Positions 51,090-59,245 of a DNA stretch of 64,000 bases are shown in pieces. Position 1 is the stretch's first letter. Each line of letters begins with the position of its first letter. This DNA comes from Solimonas sp036405815 (lineage in GTDB: Bacteria > Pseudomonadota > Gammaproteobacteria > Nevskiales > Nevskiaceae), in contig DASWWX010000058.1 of the NCBI GenBank assembly GCA_036405815.1, positions 1-64,000 of the forward strand, read 5' to 3'. A program made the translations under genes and the position numbers. The notes beneath the pieces were generated by a model. It ran no database searches. It had not been told where the DNA came from and was given only the letters and a program-made list of their open reading frames with translations.

Positions 51090-52793
51090 TCAAGCCCCCA
51101 ATTTCTCCAGCACAGCTGCGGCCGTCGCCGGAATCATCTCGGCCTTATCGGCCCGGCGGTGCTTGTACTCGAACTGCGCGTTGGCCAGCCCCTTGTCGCC
51201 GATGACGACGCGGTGCGGAATGCCAATCAGCTCGGCGTCGGCGAACATCGAACCCGGACGCTGGCCGCGGTCGTCGAGCGCAACGTCGATGCCGGCCGCC
51301 TGCAGCGCGGCATAGAGCTGCTCGGTCTGCGCCTTCACCGCTTCCGACTTGTCCATGCCGATCGGACACAGAATCACGCGGAACGGCGCGATCGAATCCG
51401 GCCAGACGATGCCGCTGGCATCGTGCGACTGCTCGATCACGGCCGCGGCCATGCGTGACACGCCGATGCCGTAGCAGCCCATCTCCAGCGTGATCGACTG
51501 GCCCTTCTCGTCGAGCACCGACACACCCATCGCGGCGGTGTACTTGCTGCCGAGCTGGAACACGTGACCGCCCTCGATGCCCCGGTAGAACTTGATGACG
51601 CCCTGGCCGTCCGGGCTTGGGTCACCTTCGGCGATCATGCGCAGGTCGGCGGTCTCCGGTTCCGCGCAGTCGCGGCCCCAGTTCACGTGCTTCAGGTGAT
51701 GGTCGTTGTCGTTGGCACCGCAGACGAAGTCGGCGACCTCGGCCGCCGCGAAGTCGGCAATGACCGGCACTGGGCAATTGACCGGGCCGAGATAGCCGAC
51801 CTCGCAGCCGAATGCCTTCTGCACGTCTTCCGGCGCCGCCATCTGCAAGGGGCTCGCGACCTTCGGATGTTTGGCGGCCTTGATCTCGTTGAGCTGGTGG
51901 TCGCCGCGCAGCGCGATGCCGACCAGCCCGCCCTCGCGCCCCTTCACGACCAGCAGCTTGACCTTGCCGGTCAGCGCCACGCTCAGGAATTTCGAGACCT
52001 GTTCACAGGTTTTCTGGCCCGGCGTGGAGACCTTCTCGACCGCGGCGCCGGCAGCAGCGCGCGGCTTGCCGGACGGCTTGGTCTCGGCGGCTTCGACGTT
52101 GGCGGCGTAGGTGCCGCCCTCGGCCACGGCCAGCAGGTCTTCACCGGACCCGGCGAGGATGTGGAATTCCTCGGAGGCCGAACCACCGATGTTGCCGCTG
52201 TCCGCCTGCACCGCGCGGAACTCGGCGCCGGCGCGCGTGAAGATGCGGATGTAGGCCTGGCGCATGTTCTCGTACTCGCGCGCCAGGTCTTCCTTGGTCA
52301 GGTGGAAGGAGTACGCGTCCTTCATCAGGAACTCGCGCGCGCGCATCACGCCGAAGCGCGGGCGGCGCTCGTCACGGAACTTGGTCTGGATCTGGTAGTA
52401 GTTGACCGGCAGCTGGCGATAAGAGCGGAAATCCTGCTTGACGTGATGGCAGATCACTTCCTCGTGCGTCGGCCCGTAGCAGAAGTCGTTCTTGTGACGA
52501 TCCTTGAAGCGCAGCATCTCGTCGCCCATGATCGACCAGCGACCCGACTCCTGCCACAGCTCGGCCGGCTGCACGCTCGGCATCAGCGTCTCCAGCGCAC
52601 CGGCGCGGTTCATCTCCTCGCGCACGATGTTCTCGATCTTGCGCAGCGTGCGCAGGCCGATCGGCGTCCAGGTGTAGAGACCGGCGCCGAGCTTGCGGAT
52701 GTAGCCCGCACGCAGCATCAGCTGATGGGAGACGACCTCGGCGTCGGCCGGGGTTTCCTTGGTGGTGTGCAGCGGGAACTGGGAGAGGCGCAT
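51090..52793 (-). CDS. proS: Prolyl-tRNA synthetase, bacterial type
   Basis: A 567-residue class II synthetase. Motif 1 lies around GLYTWTPIGLRTLRKIENIV, motif 2 YYQIQTKFRDERRPRFGVMR, and motif 3 GCYGIGVSRMAAAVIEQ. An insert of about 180 residues (near 220-400) is the YbaK-like editing domain of bacterial ProRS. A C-terminal anticodon domain starts around PFRVILCPIGMDKSEA. Essential for protein synthesis. The start ATG 52793 is well placed. The SLT gene follows by a short gap. Confidence 0.96.
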   Translation of the reverse strand: MRLSQFPLHTTKETPADAEVVSHQLMLRAGYIRKLGAGLYTWTPIGLRTLRKIENIVREEMNRAGALETLMPSVQPAELWQESGRWSIMGDEMLRFKDRHKNDFCYGPTHEEVICHHVKQDFRSYRQLPVNYYQIQTKFRDERRPRFGVMRAREFLMKDAYSFHLTKEDLAREYENMRQAYIRIFTRAGAEFRAVQADSGNIGGSASEEFHILAGSGEDLLAVAEGGTYAANVEAAETKPSGKPRAAAGAAVEKVSTPGQKTCEQVSKFLSVALTGKVKLLVVKGREGGLVGIALRGDHQLNEIKAAKHPKVASPLQMAAPEDVQKAFGCEVGYLGPVNCPVPVIADFAAAEVADFVCGANDNDHHLKHVNWGRDCAEPETADLRMIAEGDPSPDGQGVIKFYRGIEGGHVFQLGSKYTAAMGVSVLDEKGQSITLEMGCYGIGVSRMAAAVIEQSHDASGIVWPDSIAPFRVILCPIGMDKSEAVKAQTEQLYAALQAAGIDVALDDRGQRPGSMFADAELIGIPHRVVIGDKGLANAQFEYKHRRADKAEMIPATAAAVLEKLGA

Positions 52794-52880
52794 GAGCGGA
52801 TTCGCGAAAAGATGGCGCGAATTGTAGCGGGCGGGCGTGGCGCCCGGCTCGGCTCAAACGCAAATCGAATCGAGGATCCG

Positions 52881-52918
52881 CGGCCGGCCACAGGCCCGAC
52901 CGGACGGATGTCCGGCCG
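52881..52918 (-). terminator. Nested GC hairpin after the GGDEF-EAL gene
   Basis: CCGGAC (52900-52905) pairs with GTCCGG (52910-52915), inside a larger pairing of CGGCCGG (52881-52887) with CCGGCCG (52912-52918); the two are alternative. No T-tract follows. It lies 11 bp beyond the stop at 52929. Confidence 0.35.
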
Positions 52919-52928
52919 CAGACCAGGC

Positions 52929-54563
52929 CTAGGGCAGCGACCAGGGTTCCGGTCGGTGCAGGTGGAAACCCTGCGCGTAATCGATGCCGATGTCGCGCAG
53001 CCGCGACAAGGTCGATTCGTCTTCCACGCATTCGGCGACCGTGGTCAGGCCCCGCAGGCGCGCCAGACGCGCGATCGCGTCCACGGTGGCGGCATCGGTA
53101 TCGTCGGTGGCGACGCCACGCACGAAGCTGCCATCGATCTTGATCGTGTCCACCGCCAGCGTCTTCAGATACGCGAACGAGGACATGCCAGAACCGAAAT
53201 CGTCCAGCGCCACGTGGCAGCCCAGCTCGCGCAGGGCACTGACCAGCGCGACGGCGCGCTGGATGTTGGCAATGGCCGAGGTCTCGGTGATCTCGAAGCG
53301 CAGGCGACCTGGCTCGACGCCGGTCTCCTCCAGCGCGCGCGCCACGAAGGCGGCGAACCCGCCTTCGGTGAGTGTGCTGCCGGAAAGATTGACGGCAGCG
53401 CTCGGCATCTGCGTTTCCGGCGTCTGCGACAACCAGCGCAACGTGCGCAGCACGATGCGGCGATCAAGCTGCGCCATCAGGCCGTAACGCTCGGCGGCCA
53501 GTACCAGCTCGCCCGGCAGCGTCCAACCCAGTGCGCCCTGTGGACGCAGCAGCACCTCGTAGTGGTCCAGTCCGCCGCTGCCCGCGCCATTGAGCGACAT
53601 GATGCGCTGCCGGAACAGCGCGAAGCGTCCGCCTTCGAGCACTTCCAGCACGCGCGCGCCCCAGGACTGCTCGCCGCGCACGCGCTGCAGCTCGCCGTCG
53701 TCGGCGCGATAAATCTCGATGCGATTGCGGCCGTTTTCCTTGGCCGCGCGGCAAGCAGCGTCCGCGGCGGACAGCAGCTCCGTGAAATCCTGGGCCGCCT
53801 CGCTGAAGCTGGCGATGCCGACGCTGACGGTGACGCCGTAGCTACGCCCGCGCCATTCGAAACCCTGCGCCGCCACCTGGAAGCGCACGCGCTCGGCGAC
53901 CTGCCAGGCACGCTCGGTATCGGAGTGATACAGCAGCAGACCGAACTCGTCGCCGCCGAGATAGGCGAGCTGATCGCCCTCGCGGATCAGCGATTGCAGC
54001 AGGCGGCCGAAGCGGGTCAGCAGATCATTGCCCGCCTCGCGCCCGTAGGCATCGTTGACCAGCTTGAACTGGTCGACCTCGATGTAGATCAGCGTACCGA
54101 CGTGCGTGGCCATGCGCGCGCGCAGGCACCATTCGAACGCGCGTCGCGTCATCAGCCCGGTCAGCGGGTCGATCTGCGGCATGTCGACTTCGGGATTGGA
54201 CGGATGCGCCGTCCAGACCAGCAGCGATCCGCCGCTGCCCTCGGCGACCGCTACGTGCTGATAGAGCGACAGCTCGCGACCGTTGCGACCGCGCAGGCGC
54301 ACCAGACCATCCTGCGCGCTCGGCCGATCCTGCAGTGCCGCCAGCGGCTGACCGATCAATTCGGATTCGGAGTAACCCAGGCTGCGGCGCAGCGTGCCGT
54401 TGGCGGCAACGAAACGCATCGTGCGCGCATCGAGCAATGCCGCCGGCAGCGGCAGACTCTCGAATGCGGCGCCCGTAAAGTTTTCGAGCAGACGATCCTG
54501 CGGCACCTGCAACTCGACAAAGGCGCGCTGGTCGTCCATCGATGGAATACGGGCGAGGGTCAT
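52929..54563 (-). CDS. PAS-GGDEF-EAL cyclic-di-GMP enzyme
   Basis: A 544-residue cytoplasmic signalling protein. Residues 30-120 resemble a PAS domain (LPAALLDARTMRFVAANGTL). The GGDEF domain has an intact GGDEF at 203-207. In the EAL domain the motif is EVL (336-338), and other catalytic residues are present: VNLS, FEITET, LDDFGSG, IKIDGSF, VAECVE and AQGFHLH. Both synthase and phosphodiesterase activity are therefore possible. There is no membrane segment. ATG 54563 is the natural start. Signal unknown. Confidence 0.92.
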   Translation of the reverse strand: MTLARIPSMDDQRAFVELQVPQDRLLENFTGAAFESLPLPAALLDARTMRFVAANGTLRRSLGYSESELIGQPLAALQDRPSAQDGLVRLRGRNGRELSLYQHVAVAEGSGGSLLVWTAHPSNPEVDMPQIDPLTGLMTRRAFEWCLRARMATHVGTLIYIEVDQFKLVNDAYGREAGNDLLTRFGRLLQSLIREGDQLAYLGGDEFGLLLYHSDTERAWQVAERVRFQVAAQGFEWRGRSYGVTVSVGIASFSEAAQDFTELLSAADAACRAAKENGRNRIEIYRADDGELQRVRGEQSWGARVLEVLEGGRFALFRQRIMSLNGAGSGGLDHYEVLLRPQGALGWTLPGELVLAAERYGLMAQLDRRIVLRTLRWLSQTPETQMPSAAVNLSGSTLTEGGFAAFVARALEETGVEPGRLRFEITETSAIANIQRAVALVSALRELGCHVALDDFGSGMSSFAYLKTLAVDTIKIDGSFVRGVATDDTDAATVDAIARLARLRGLTTVAECVEDESTLSRLRDIGIDYAQGFHLHRPEPWSLP

Positions 54564-54724
54564 GACCGATGATGACTGAAAGGTTACCCTTCAGTCACTT
54601 CCGGGGAATAGGAAAAACAGCTCGGGTGCCCGCGTGCACCACTGCGCTGACATCACGACGATCGCTCGCATTGCTAGATTCGCCTCGGCAGTCGAGTACG
54701 CTAATTTTGGGGGATGGGAAGAGC

Positions 54725-57166
54725 ATGAACAGAAGTCTGCGCTGGGTGGTGGTGTTGGGCATGATCGGCGGTCTCGCCGCGTGTGGCGGCGATTCCAAAC
54801 CCGTGGCGCCGATCCCTAACGAGCCGATCCCGCCGCCGCCCGCACCGGTTGCCGGTGTCTGGCTCAAGGGCGACCTGCATGTTCACAACGATCACTCCTC
54901 CGATGGCAGCGCCCCGCGGCAGCTCGCGGACGATCGCGGCCCCGGCAACGTCTCGATCCAGGACCAGATCGCGTTTGCGCGCCTCAACGGCCTCGACTTC
55001 CTGCCGCTGACCGATCATCGCACCCACGATCAGCACTACGACCCGAACTGGGAAAGCAGCGATCTGTTGCTGATCACCGGCGAGGAAGCCAATGGCTCGC
55101 CGCATGCCACCGTGCATGGCGCGGTCGAGAGCATCGTGCAGGGCAGTACCGGTGACGACGATAACGGCGACCTGCGTCGCTTGCAGCAGTCGATCTGGGA
55201 CGCGCATAGCCAGGGTGCCGCATGGATCACCGCGCACCCGGACGACGGTGAGACCGAGGAGGACGGCACGCCGAATGCGCGCGCCAGCGCAGTGGGCGTG
55301 CACTTGGTCGAGACCTGGAACAAGGCCAGCAACATCGAGGCCGAGATCGACTACGCCGAGAACCGCTGGAACGCCGGCTTCCGCTTCGGCATCGCCGGCG
55401 GCAGTGACAACCACTTCCGCGAACTGTGGCTGCTGGCCGGCCCCGGCCTGCCGACGACGCAGGTGCACGCCAACGGCCGCAGCGAGCGCGGCATCCTCGA
55501 CGGCATACGCGCCGGCCGCACGCGCCTGCACGCCGACGCGCTGTCGCCGGTCGCCACCCTGACCGGCGATTTCGATGGCGACGGTGTGTTCGAAGCCATC
55601 GGCGGCGACGAGGTCATCGTGCCCGCCGGCACTGCCGGCCGCCTGCGTGTGGCGGTCGAGAACGGCATGGGCACGACCGTGCACGTCTACACCGCGCCGG
55701 GCCGCAGCGCCGGCGCGCTGGCCAGCTACCGTCCCGGCCTGCTCGAGCTCAACGCCACCTACGACCTCGATATCGTCACACCCGAAACACCGGTCTGGTA
55801 TCGCGTGGAAGTGCGCGGCCTGTCGTTGCCGCATAGCGTCGATACCAGCGACGTGCCGGTCTCGGCGATTCCGATGCCGCTGCAACTGCCCAACCAGCTG
55901 CGCGCCACGGCCTCGCCGCTGTTCATCTCGACCGCGCCGGTCGAAGCGCGGCCGGAGCTGCCGACGCCGGCCGATAGCGGTCGCGACGACGGCGCGCAGG
56001 GCGTGCTGGGCGCCGCGGGCCGCTTCGCCGGCTTCGCCGATCTGGCGGTGGCCGATGGCATTACGCATGTCGTCGCCGAGGTGCACGAACCCGGCGCCAC
56101 GCGCGTGCAGTATCGCCGCGCCGGCAGCACCGCCGCGCCGCAGACGCTCAGCGCCTCCGACAGCGCGCGCTTTCCGCAGATCGCCGCGCATGGCCACCAG
56201 CTCTGGGTGGTCTGGCAGGACGAAAGTGCCGGCCAGCAACCACGACGTCCGGCGATCCTGATGCGCCGCTCCGACGATGGCGGTGCCAGCTGGCAGGCGA
56301 TCGAGACGCTGCGTGCGATCGATGGCCGCGCCGAGCGGCCCGGCATCGCCGCCACGCCGTCCGGCGAGGCGATCGTGGTCTGGCAGGAAATCCGTCGCGA
56401 CGAACCGTTCGACATCTACGCGCAGGTGCTGGGCCGCGACAGCGCGCCGGTCAATCTGTCGCGCGAGGGCAAGACCTTCCGCAGCGCCAACCTGCTCGAC
56501 AGCCGCTCGTCGTCCTATCCCGCCTCGGTGTGGCCGCGCGTCGCCGTCGGGATCGACGGTCGCATCGCCGTGGTCTGGCAGGACAACCGGCACGATGTCG
56601 ATCCGCTGTGGACCGGCCAGACCTTCAGCGGCGAAGGCACGGACCCGGACGACTGGCAGGTGCGGCTGCGCACGCGCGCAGCTGGCGCTGAAAGCTGGGG
56701 CGAACCGCTGGATCTGGGCGCCAGCGACGCGGCCGACCGCCACCCTGCCGTGGCCTTCGATGGCGATGGCCGTCTCGTGCTGGCCTGGGAGAGCAAGCCG
56801 CTGCGCTCTTCCGGTGTCGATCTCGTCGTGCTGTCGGCACGAGAAACCAGCAGCAGCGCGTTCACCGAACCGCAGCCGATCGACGTCGGCGCGCGCGGCA
56901 TGGGCCAGTACGTGCGGCTCGGTCGTCAGCCGGACGGCCGCGTCCGCGCCGCCTGGGCCGACAGCCGTTCCGCCGACTGGCGCTGGCGCGTGATGACCGC
57001 GGTCCTCGACGGCGAGACCTGGACCAACGCCACGCTGCTCCCATCACGGGGCAACAACACCTGGCCGGCCACGGCCGGTGGCCGCATCGTGTTCTCGAGT
57101 TCGCGTAACGCCCTGCGCCTGCAACGCGACGCGACCCAGCAGATCTTCGTCGTCACGCCGCGCTGA
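54725..57166 (+). CDS. PHP-type (CehA/McbA-like) metallohydrolase lipoprotein with Asp-box repeats
   Basis: An 813-residue lipoprotein (signal ends GGLAAC-GG near residue 20, then a proline-rich linker). Residues 45-290 form a PHP domain: GDLHVHNDHSSDG, LTDHRTHD, WITAHPDD and GGSDNHF carry the metal ligands, as in CehA/McbA carbamate and amide hydrolases. Residues 290-430 look like a beta domain. Residues 450-813 are a propeller-like region with a clear Asp-box, SDDGGASWQ, and several related strand repeats (AIVVWQE, IAVVWQDNRHD, LVLAWES), sialidase-like in shape but without arginine triad evidence. ATG 54725 begins the signal peptide with GGGAAG 6 bases before it. Confidence 0.82.
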   Translation: MNRSLRWVVVLGMIGGLAACGGDSKPVAPIPNEPIPPPPAPVAGVWLKGDLHVHNDHSSDGSAPRQLADDRGPGNVSIQDQIAFARLNGLDFLPLTDHRTHDQHYDPNWESSDLLLITGEEANGSPHATVHGAVESIVQGSTGDDDNGDLRRLQQSIWDAHSQGAAWITAHPDDGETEEDGTPNARASAVGVHLVETWNKASNIEAEIDYAENRWNAGFRFGIAGGSDNHFRELWLLAGPGLPTTQVHANGRSERGILDGIRAGRTRLHADALSPVATLTGDFDGDGVFEAIGGDEVIVPAGTAGRLRVAVENGMGTTVHVYTAPGRSAGALASYRPGLLELNATYDLDIVTPETPVWYRVEVRGLSLPHSVDTSDVPVSAIPMPLQLPNQLRATASPLFISTAPVEARPELPTPADSGRDDGAQGVLGAAGRFAGFADLAVADGITHVVAEVHEPGATRVQYRRAGSTAAPQTLSASDSARFPQIAAHGHQLWVVWQDESAGQQPRRPAILMRRSDDGGASWQAIETLRAIDGRAERPGIAATPSGEAIVVWQEIRRDEPFDIYAQVLGRDSAPVNLSREGKTFRSANLLDSRSSSYPASVWPRVAVGIDGRIAVVWQDNRHDVDPLWTGQTFSGEGTDPDDWQVRLRTRAAGAESWGEPLDLGASDAADRHPAVAFDGDGRLVLAWESKPLRSSGVDLVVLSARETSSSAFTEPQPIDVGARGMGQYVRLGRQPDGRVRAAWADSRSADWRWRVMTAVLDGETWTNATLLPSRGNNTWPATAGGRIVFSSSRNALRLQRDATQQIFVVTPR

Positions 57167-57230
57167 AAAAAGCCGCGCTGAAAAAAGCCGCGCTGAAAAA
57201 AGCCGCGTTGAGAAAGCCGAACTGAAAAAC
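57157..57230 (+). repeat. 15-bp tandem repeat built on the stop-codon region
   Basis: GCCGCGCTGAAAAAA repeats exactly three times (57157-57171, 57172-57186, 57187-57201), then degenerate copies at 57202-57215 and 57216-57230. The TGA stop of the preceding gene (57164-57166) is in the first copy. Confidence 0.93.
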
Positions 57231-57232
57231 GA

Positions 57233-57267
57233 ACGGCGCGCGGCGGGTCGATCCCGCCACGCGCCGT
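57233..57267. terminator. Strong bidirectional terminator hairpin
   Basis: A 15-position stem with a single mismatch (C41 against A59), ACGGCGCG-C-GGCGGG with CCCGCC-A-CGCGCCGT, loop TCGAT. On the reverse strand it is followed by TCGTTTTTC, so it fits the end of the hemA-moeB operon; on the forward strand it follows the repeat. Confidence 0.8.
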
Positions 57268-57326
57268 CATCAGAAATTCAGTACCCGAAACTCAAGGTCC
57301 GGCCGACCCTGTCCCGCAAGCGCAGA

Positions 57327-57674
57327 TCAGTCGCGGATCTTCAGCACCCGCTCGGACGGTGCGCCGGCACGCAACTGCCAGGCTCGCATTTCCAGCACGC
57401 CCTTTGTGTTGAGCGAGACCACGAGGCTCAACAGACCTTCTCGCAACTGCGACGCCGCCGGCACTGCCGCCGACTGCGGATGCGACCACAGATCCGCCCA
57501 CAGGCTCTCGCCCGCTGCCGGCTGCTCGCGCCCGGCATGGAACGACGCCGGCTCGCCCTCGCGGGCGCCGACCACGCCGCGAATCGACTCGGGTTGCGCC
57601 ACCTGCGCGGCGTGCAGGATGCGGATCGCCAGCGCGCGCGGCATCACCAGATCGGCGTTAGGTTGTTCGGTCAT
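57327..57674 (-). CDS. Degenerate JAMM/MPN (M67) family protein
   Basis: A 115-residue protein. The opening PRALAIRILHAAQVAQPES and the ending LVVSLNTKGVLEMRAWQL match the M67 JAMM proteins usually found beside a ThiF/MoeB-like E1. The JAMM box, normally HSHP...S..D, reads WSHPQSAAVPAASQ here: the first zinc His is Trp and the zinc Asp is Gln. About 30 residues usually present between the first Glu and this box are missing. So the fold may remain but peptidase activity should be lost. Start ATG 57674 overlaps the E1-like gene stop by 4 bp. Confidence 0.7.
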   Translation of the reverse strand: MTEQPNADLVMPRALAIRILHAAQVAQPESIRGVVGAREGEPASFHAGREQPAAGESLWADLWSHPQSAAVPAASQLREGLLSLVVSLNTKGVLEMRAWQLRAGAPSERVLKIRD

Positions 57675-58396
57675 CGAGGCGTTCCACAAACAGTGCAGTG
57701 AGGATCGAGCGCGATCTTATGCGAGCGCCACTGCCCGCGCAGCGCATCCCAGACCTGCAAGCGGCCCGCGCCGGCATCCAGACCCAGCAGCAGCTGCAAG
57801 GCCGCCAGCGCCTGCATCGCACCGATCGTGCCGACCACCGGGCCGAGAATGCCCGCTTCCTCGCAGGTCTCCGCCGCCGCGCCAGCCTCCGGATACAGGC
57901 AGTGATAGCAGGCCCCGCCCCGCTGCAGATCGAACACCGCGAGCTGCCCTTCGAAGCGGATCGCCGCACCGGACACCAGCAGCTTGCGCGCGGCCACGCA
58001 GGCGCGATTGATCGCGTGGCGCGCCGGAAAATTGTCGGTGCAATCGAGCACCACATCGACCTCGGACACCGCACGCGGCCACGACTCGCCATCGCAGAGG
58101 CGATAACGCGTCTCGGGATTCAGCGCCTGCAACTGCGCATGCGCCGCCTCGGTCTTGCGGCGGCCAACGTCGGCCTGTCGATACAAGGTCTGCCGCTGCA
58201 GATTCGAGACCTCGACATGATCGCGATCCGCCAGCACCAGCTCGCCAATGCCTGCCGCCGCCAGATACGGCGCAGCGATGCTGCCGAGCCCGCCCAGACC
58301 GACGATCAGCACCGAGGAGTCGCGCAGCAGCTGCTGGCCGTTGACGCCAACCTCGCGCAACACCACCTGGCGGCTGTAGCGCGCGAAGTCAGACAC
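57671..58396 (-). CDS. moeB: ThiF/MoeB/HesA-family E1-like adenylyltransferase
   Basis: A 241-residue E1-like enzyme from GTG 58396. Nucleotide loop VGLGGLGS and D of LADRDHVEVSNLQRQ, arginine finger region, and zinc CxxC pairs CYHC and CTVC are present. AETCEEAGILG has the cysteine proposed for persulfide or thioester. Such proteins adenylate the C-terminus of MoaD or ThiS. No moaD, moaE or thiS gene is in the window, so the partner is unknown and ThiF is also possible. It overlaps prmC by 8 bp. Confidence 0.85.
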   Translation of the reverse strand: MSDFARYSRQVVLREVGVNGQQLLRDSSVLIVGLGGLGSIAAPYLAAAGIGELVLADRDHVEVSNLQRQTLYRQADVGRRKTEAAHAQLQALNPETRYRLCDGESWPRAVSEVDVVLDCTDNFPARHAINRACVAARKLLVSGAAIRFEGQLAVFDLQRGGACYHCLYPEAGAAAETCEEAGILGPVVGTIGAMQALAALQLLLGLDAGAGRLQVWDALRGQWRSHKIALDPHCTVCGTPR

Positions 58397-59240
58397 GGGG
58401 CTGCGCCATCGAACCGCCCGTCACACGCGGCTGGCCGCCGAAATCGCGCCACATCCGGATATCGGCGAAGCCCGCGGCTGCGAGCAGCGCGGGCACCGCC
58501 TCGCCCTGATCGTAGCCGTGCTCGACCAGCAGATGGCCGCCGGGCTCCAAGTGTTCGGCCGCGCCGGCCACGATTTCGCGCAGACAACGCAGACCGTCGG
58601 CGCCATCGCTGAGCGCCACCAGCGGCTCATGCGACAGCGCCGCCAGATGCGGATCGTGACGCGCGATGTACGGCGGATTGGACACCAGCAGATCGTAACG
58701 CTCGCCGCGCAGCGGCTCGTACCAGTGGCCGTGGCGGAACTGCACGCGCGTCAGGCCCAGCGCCTGCGCATTGGCCAGCGCTTGCGCCAGCGCGTCGGCG
58801 TCGGCATCGGTCGCCACCACAGTTGCGTCCGGCCGCTCCGCGGCCAGCGCCAGCGCAATCGCCCCGCTGCCGGTGCCCAGATCGGCGATGCGCGGCGCGG
58901 CGCGGCCCTGCAGAACCGCCAATGCGCGCTCGACCAGCAACTCGGTCTCGGGCCGCGGCACCAGCACCGCCGGCCCAACCTTGAGGCGCAAGGTCCAGAA
59001 GCCCTGCTCGCCGGTCAGATAGGCCACCGGCTCACCGCGCGCGCGCCGCTGCACCAATGCCTCGAAACGATGCCACTCGGCCTCGCTGAGGCACTGCTGC
59101 TCACGCGTGAACAACTGCGCGCGTGTGAGATCGAGCACGTGCCCCAGCAGCCATTCCGCATCCAGGCGCGCGCTGTCGCTGCGCGCAGCCAAGCGCTGCT
59201 GCGCCTCGCGCAGCGCCTCGCCGATGCGCAGTGACGCCAT
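58389..59240 (-). CDS. prmC: Release factor glutamine N5-methyltransferase
   Basis: A 283-residue SAM methyltransferase. AVLVPRPETELLVE, DLGTGSGAIALALA (SAM loop) and LVSNPPYI (catalytic NPPY) are in order. It methylates the GGQ glutamine of release factors. It follows prfA by 5 bp, as expected. ATG 59240 is used; a GTG at 59249 is in frame and slightly longer. Confidence 0.95.
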   Translation of the reverse strand: MASLRIGEALREAQQRLAARSDSARLDAEWLLGHVLDLTRAQLFTREQQCLSEAEWHRFEALVQRRARGEPVAYLTGEQGFWTLRLKVGPAVLVPRPETELLVERALAVLQGRAAPRIADLGTGSGAIALALAAERPDATVVATDADADALAQALANAQALGLTRVQFRHGHWYEPLRGERYDLLVSNPPYIARHDPHLAALSHEPLVALSDGADGLRCLREIVAGAAEHLEPGGHLLVEHGYDQGEAVPALLAAAGFADIRMWRDFGGQPRVTGGSMAQPRV

Positions 59241-59245
59241 TGCGC

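Noticed and set aside
51564..54572. A 1002-codon forward open frame opposite proS and the GGDEF-EAL gene
   Set aside because: Both underlying reverse genes are unambiguous. Long antisense open frames are expected in high-GC coding DNA, and the translation has no domain pattern.
54701..56743. A 680-codon reverse open frame opposite the PHP/Asp-box lipoprotein
   Set aside because: Shadow of the forward gene; no start context or fold signature.
57157..57230. Tandem repeat as a CRISPR array
   Set aside because: Units are 15 bp and directly adjacent, without spacers; no cas genes are present.
57327..57674. Active JAMM deubiquitinase-like peptidase in an antiphage ubiquitin-like system
   Set aside because: Two metal ligands are replaced, no ubiquitin-like or E2-like gene is adjacent, and the hemA-prfA-prmC setting is ordinary housekeeping.
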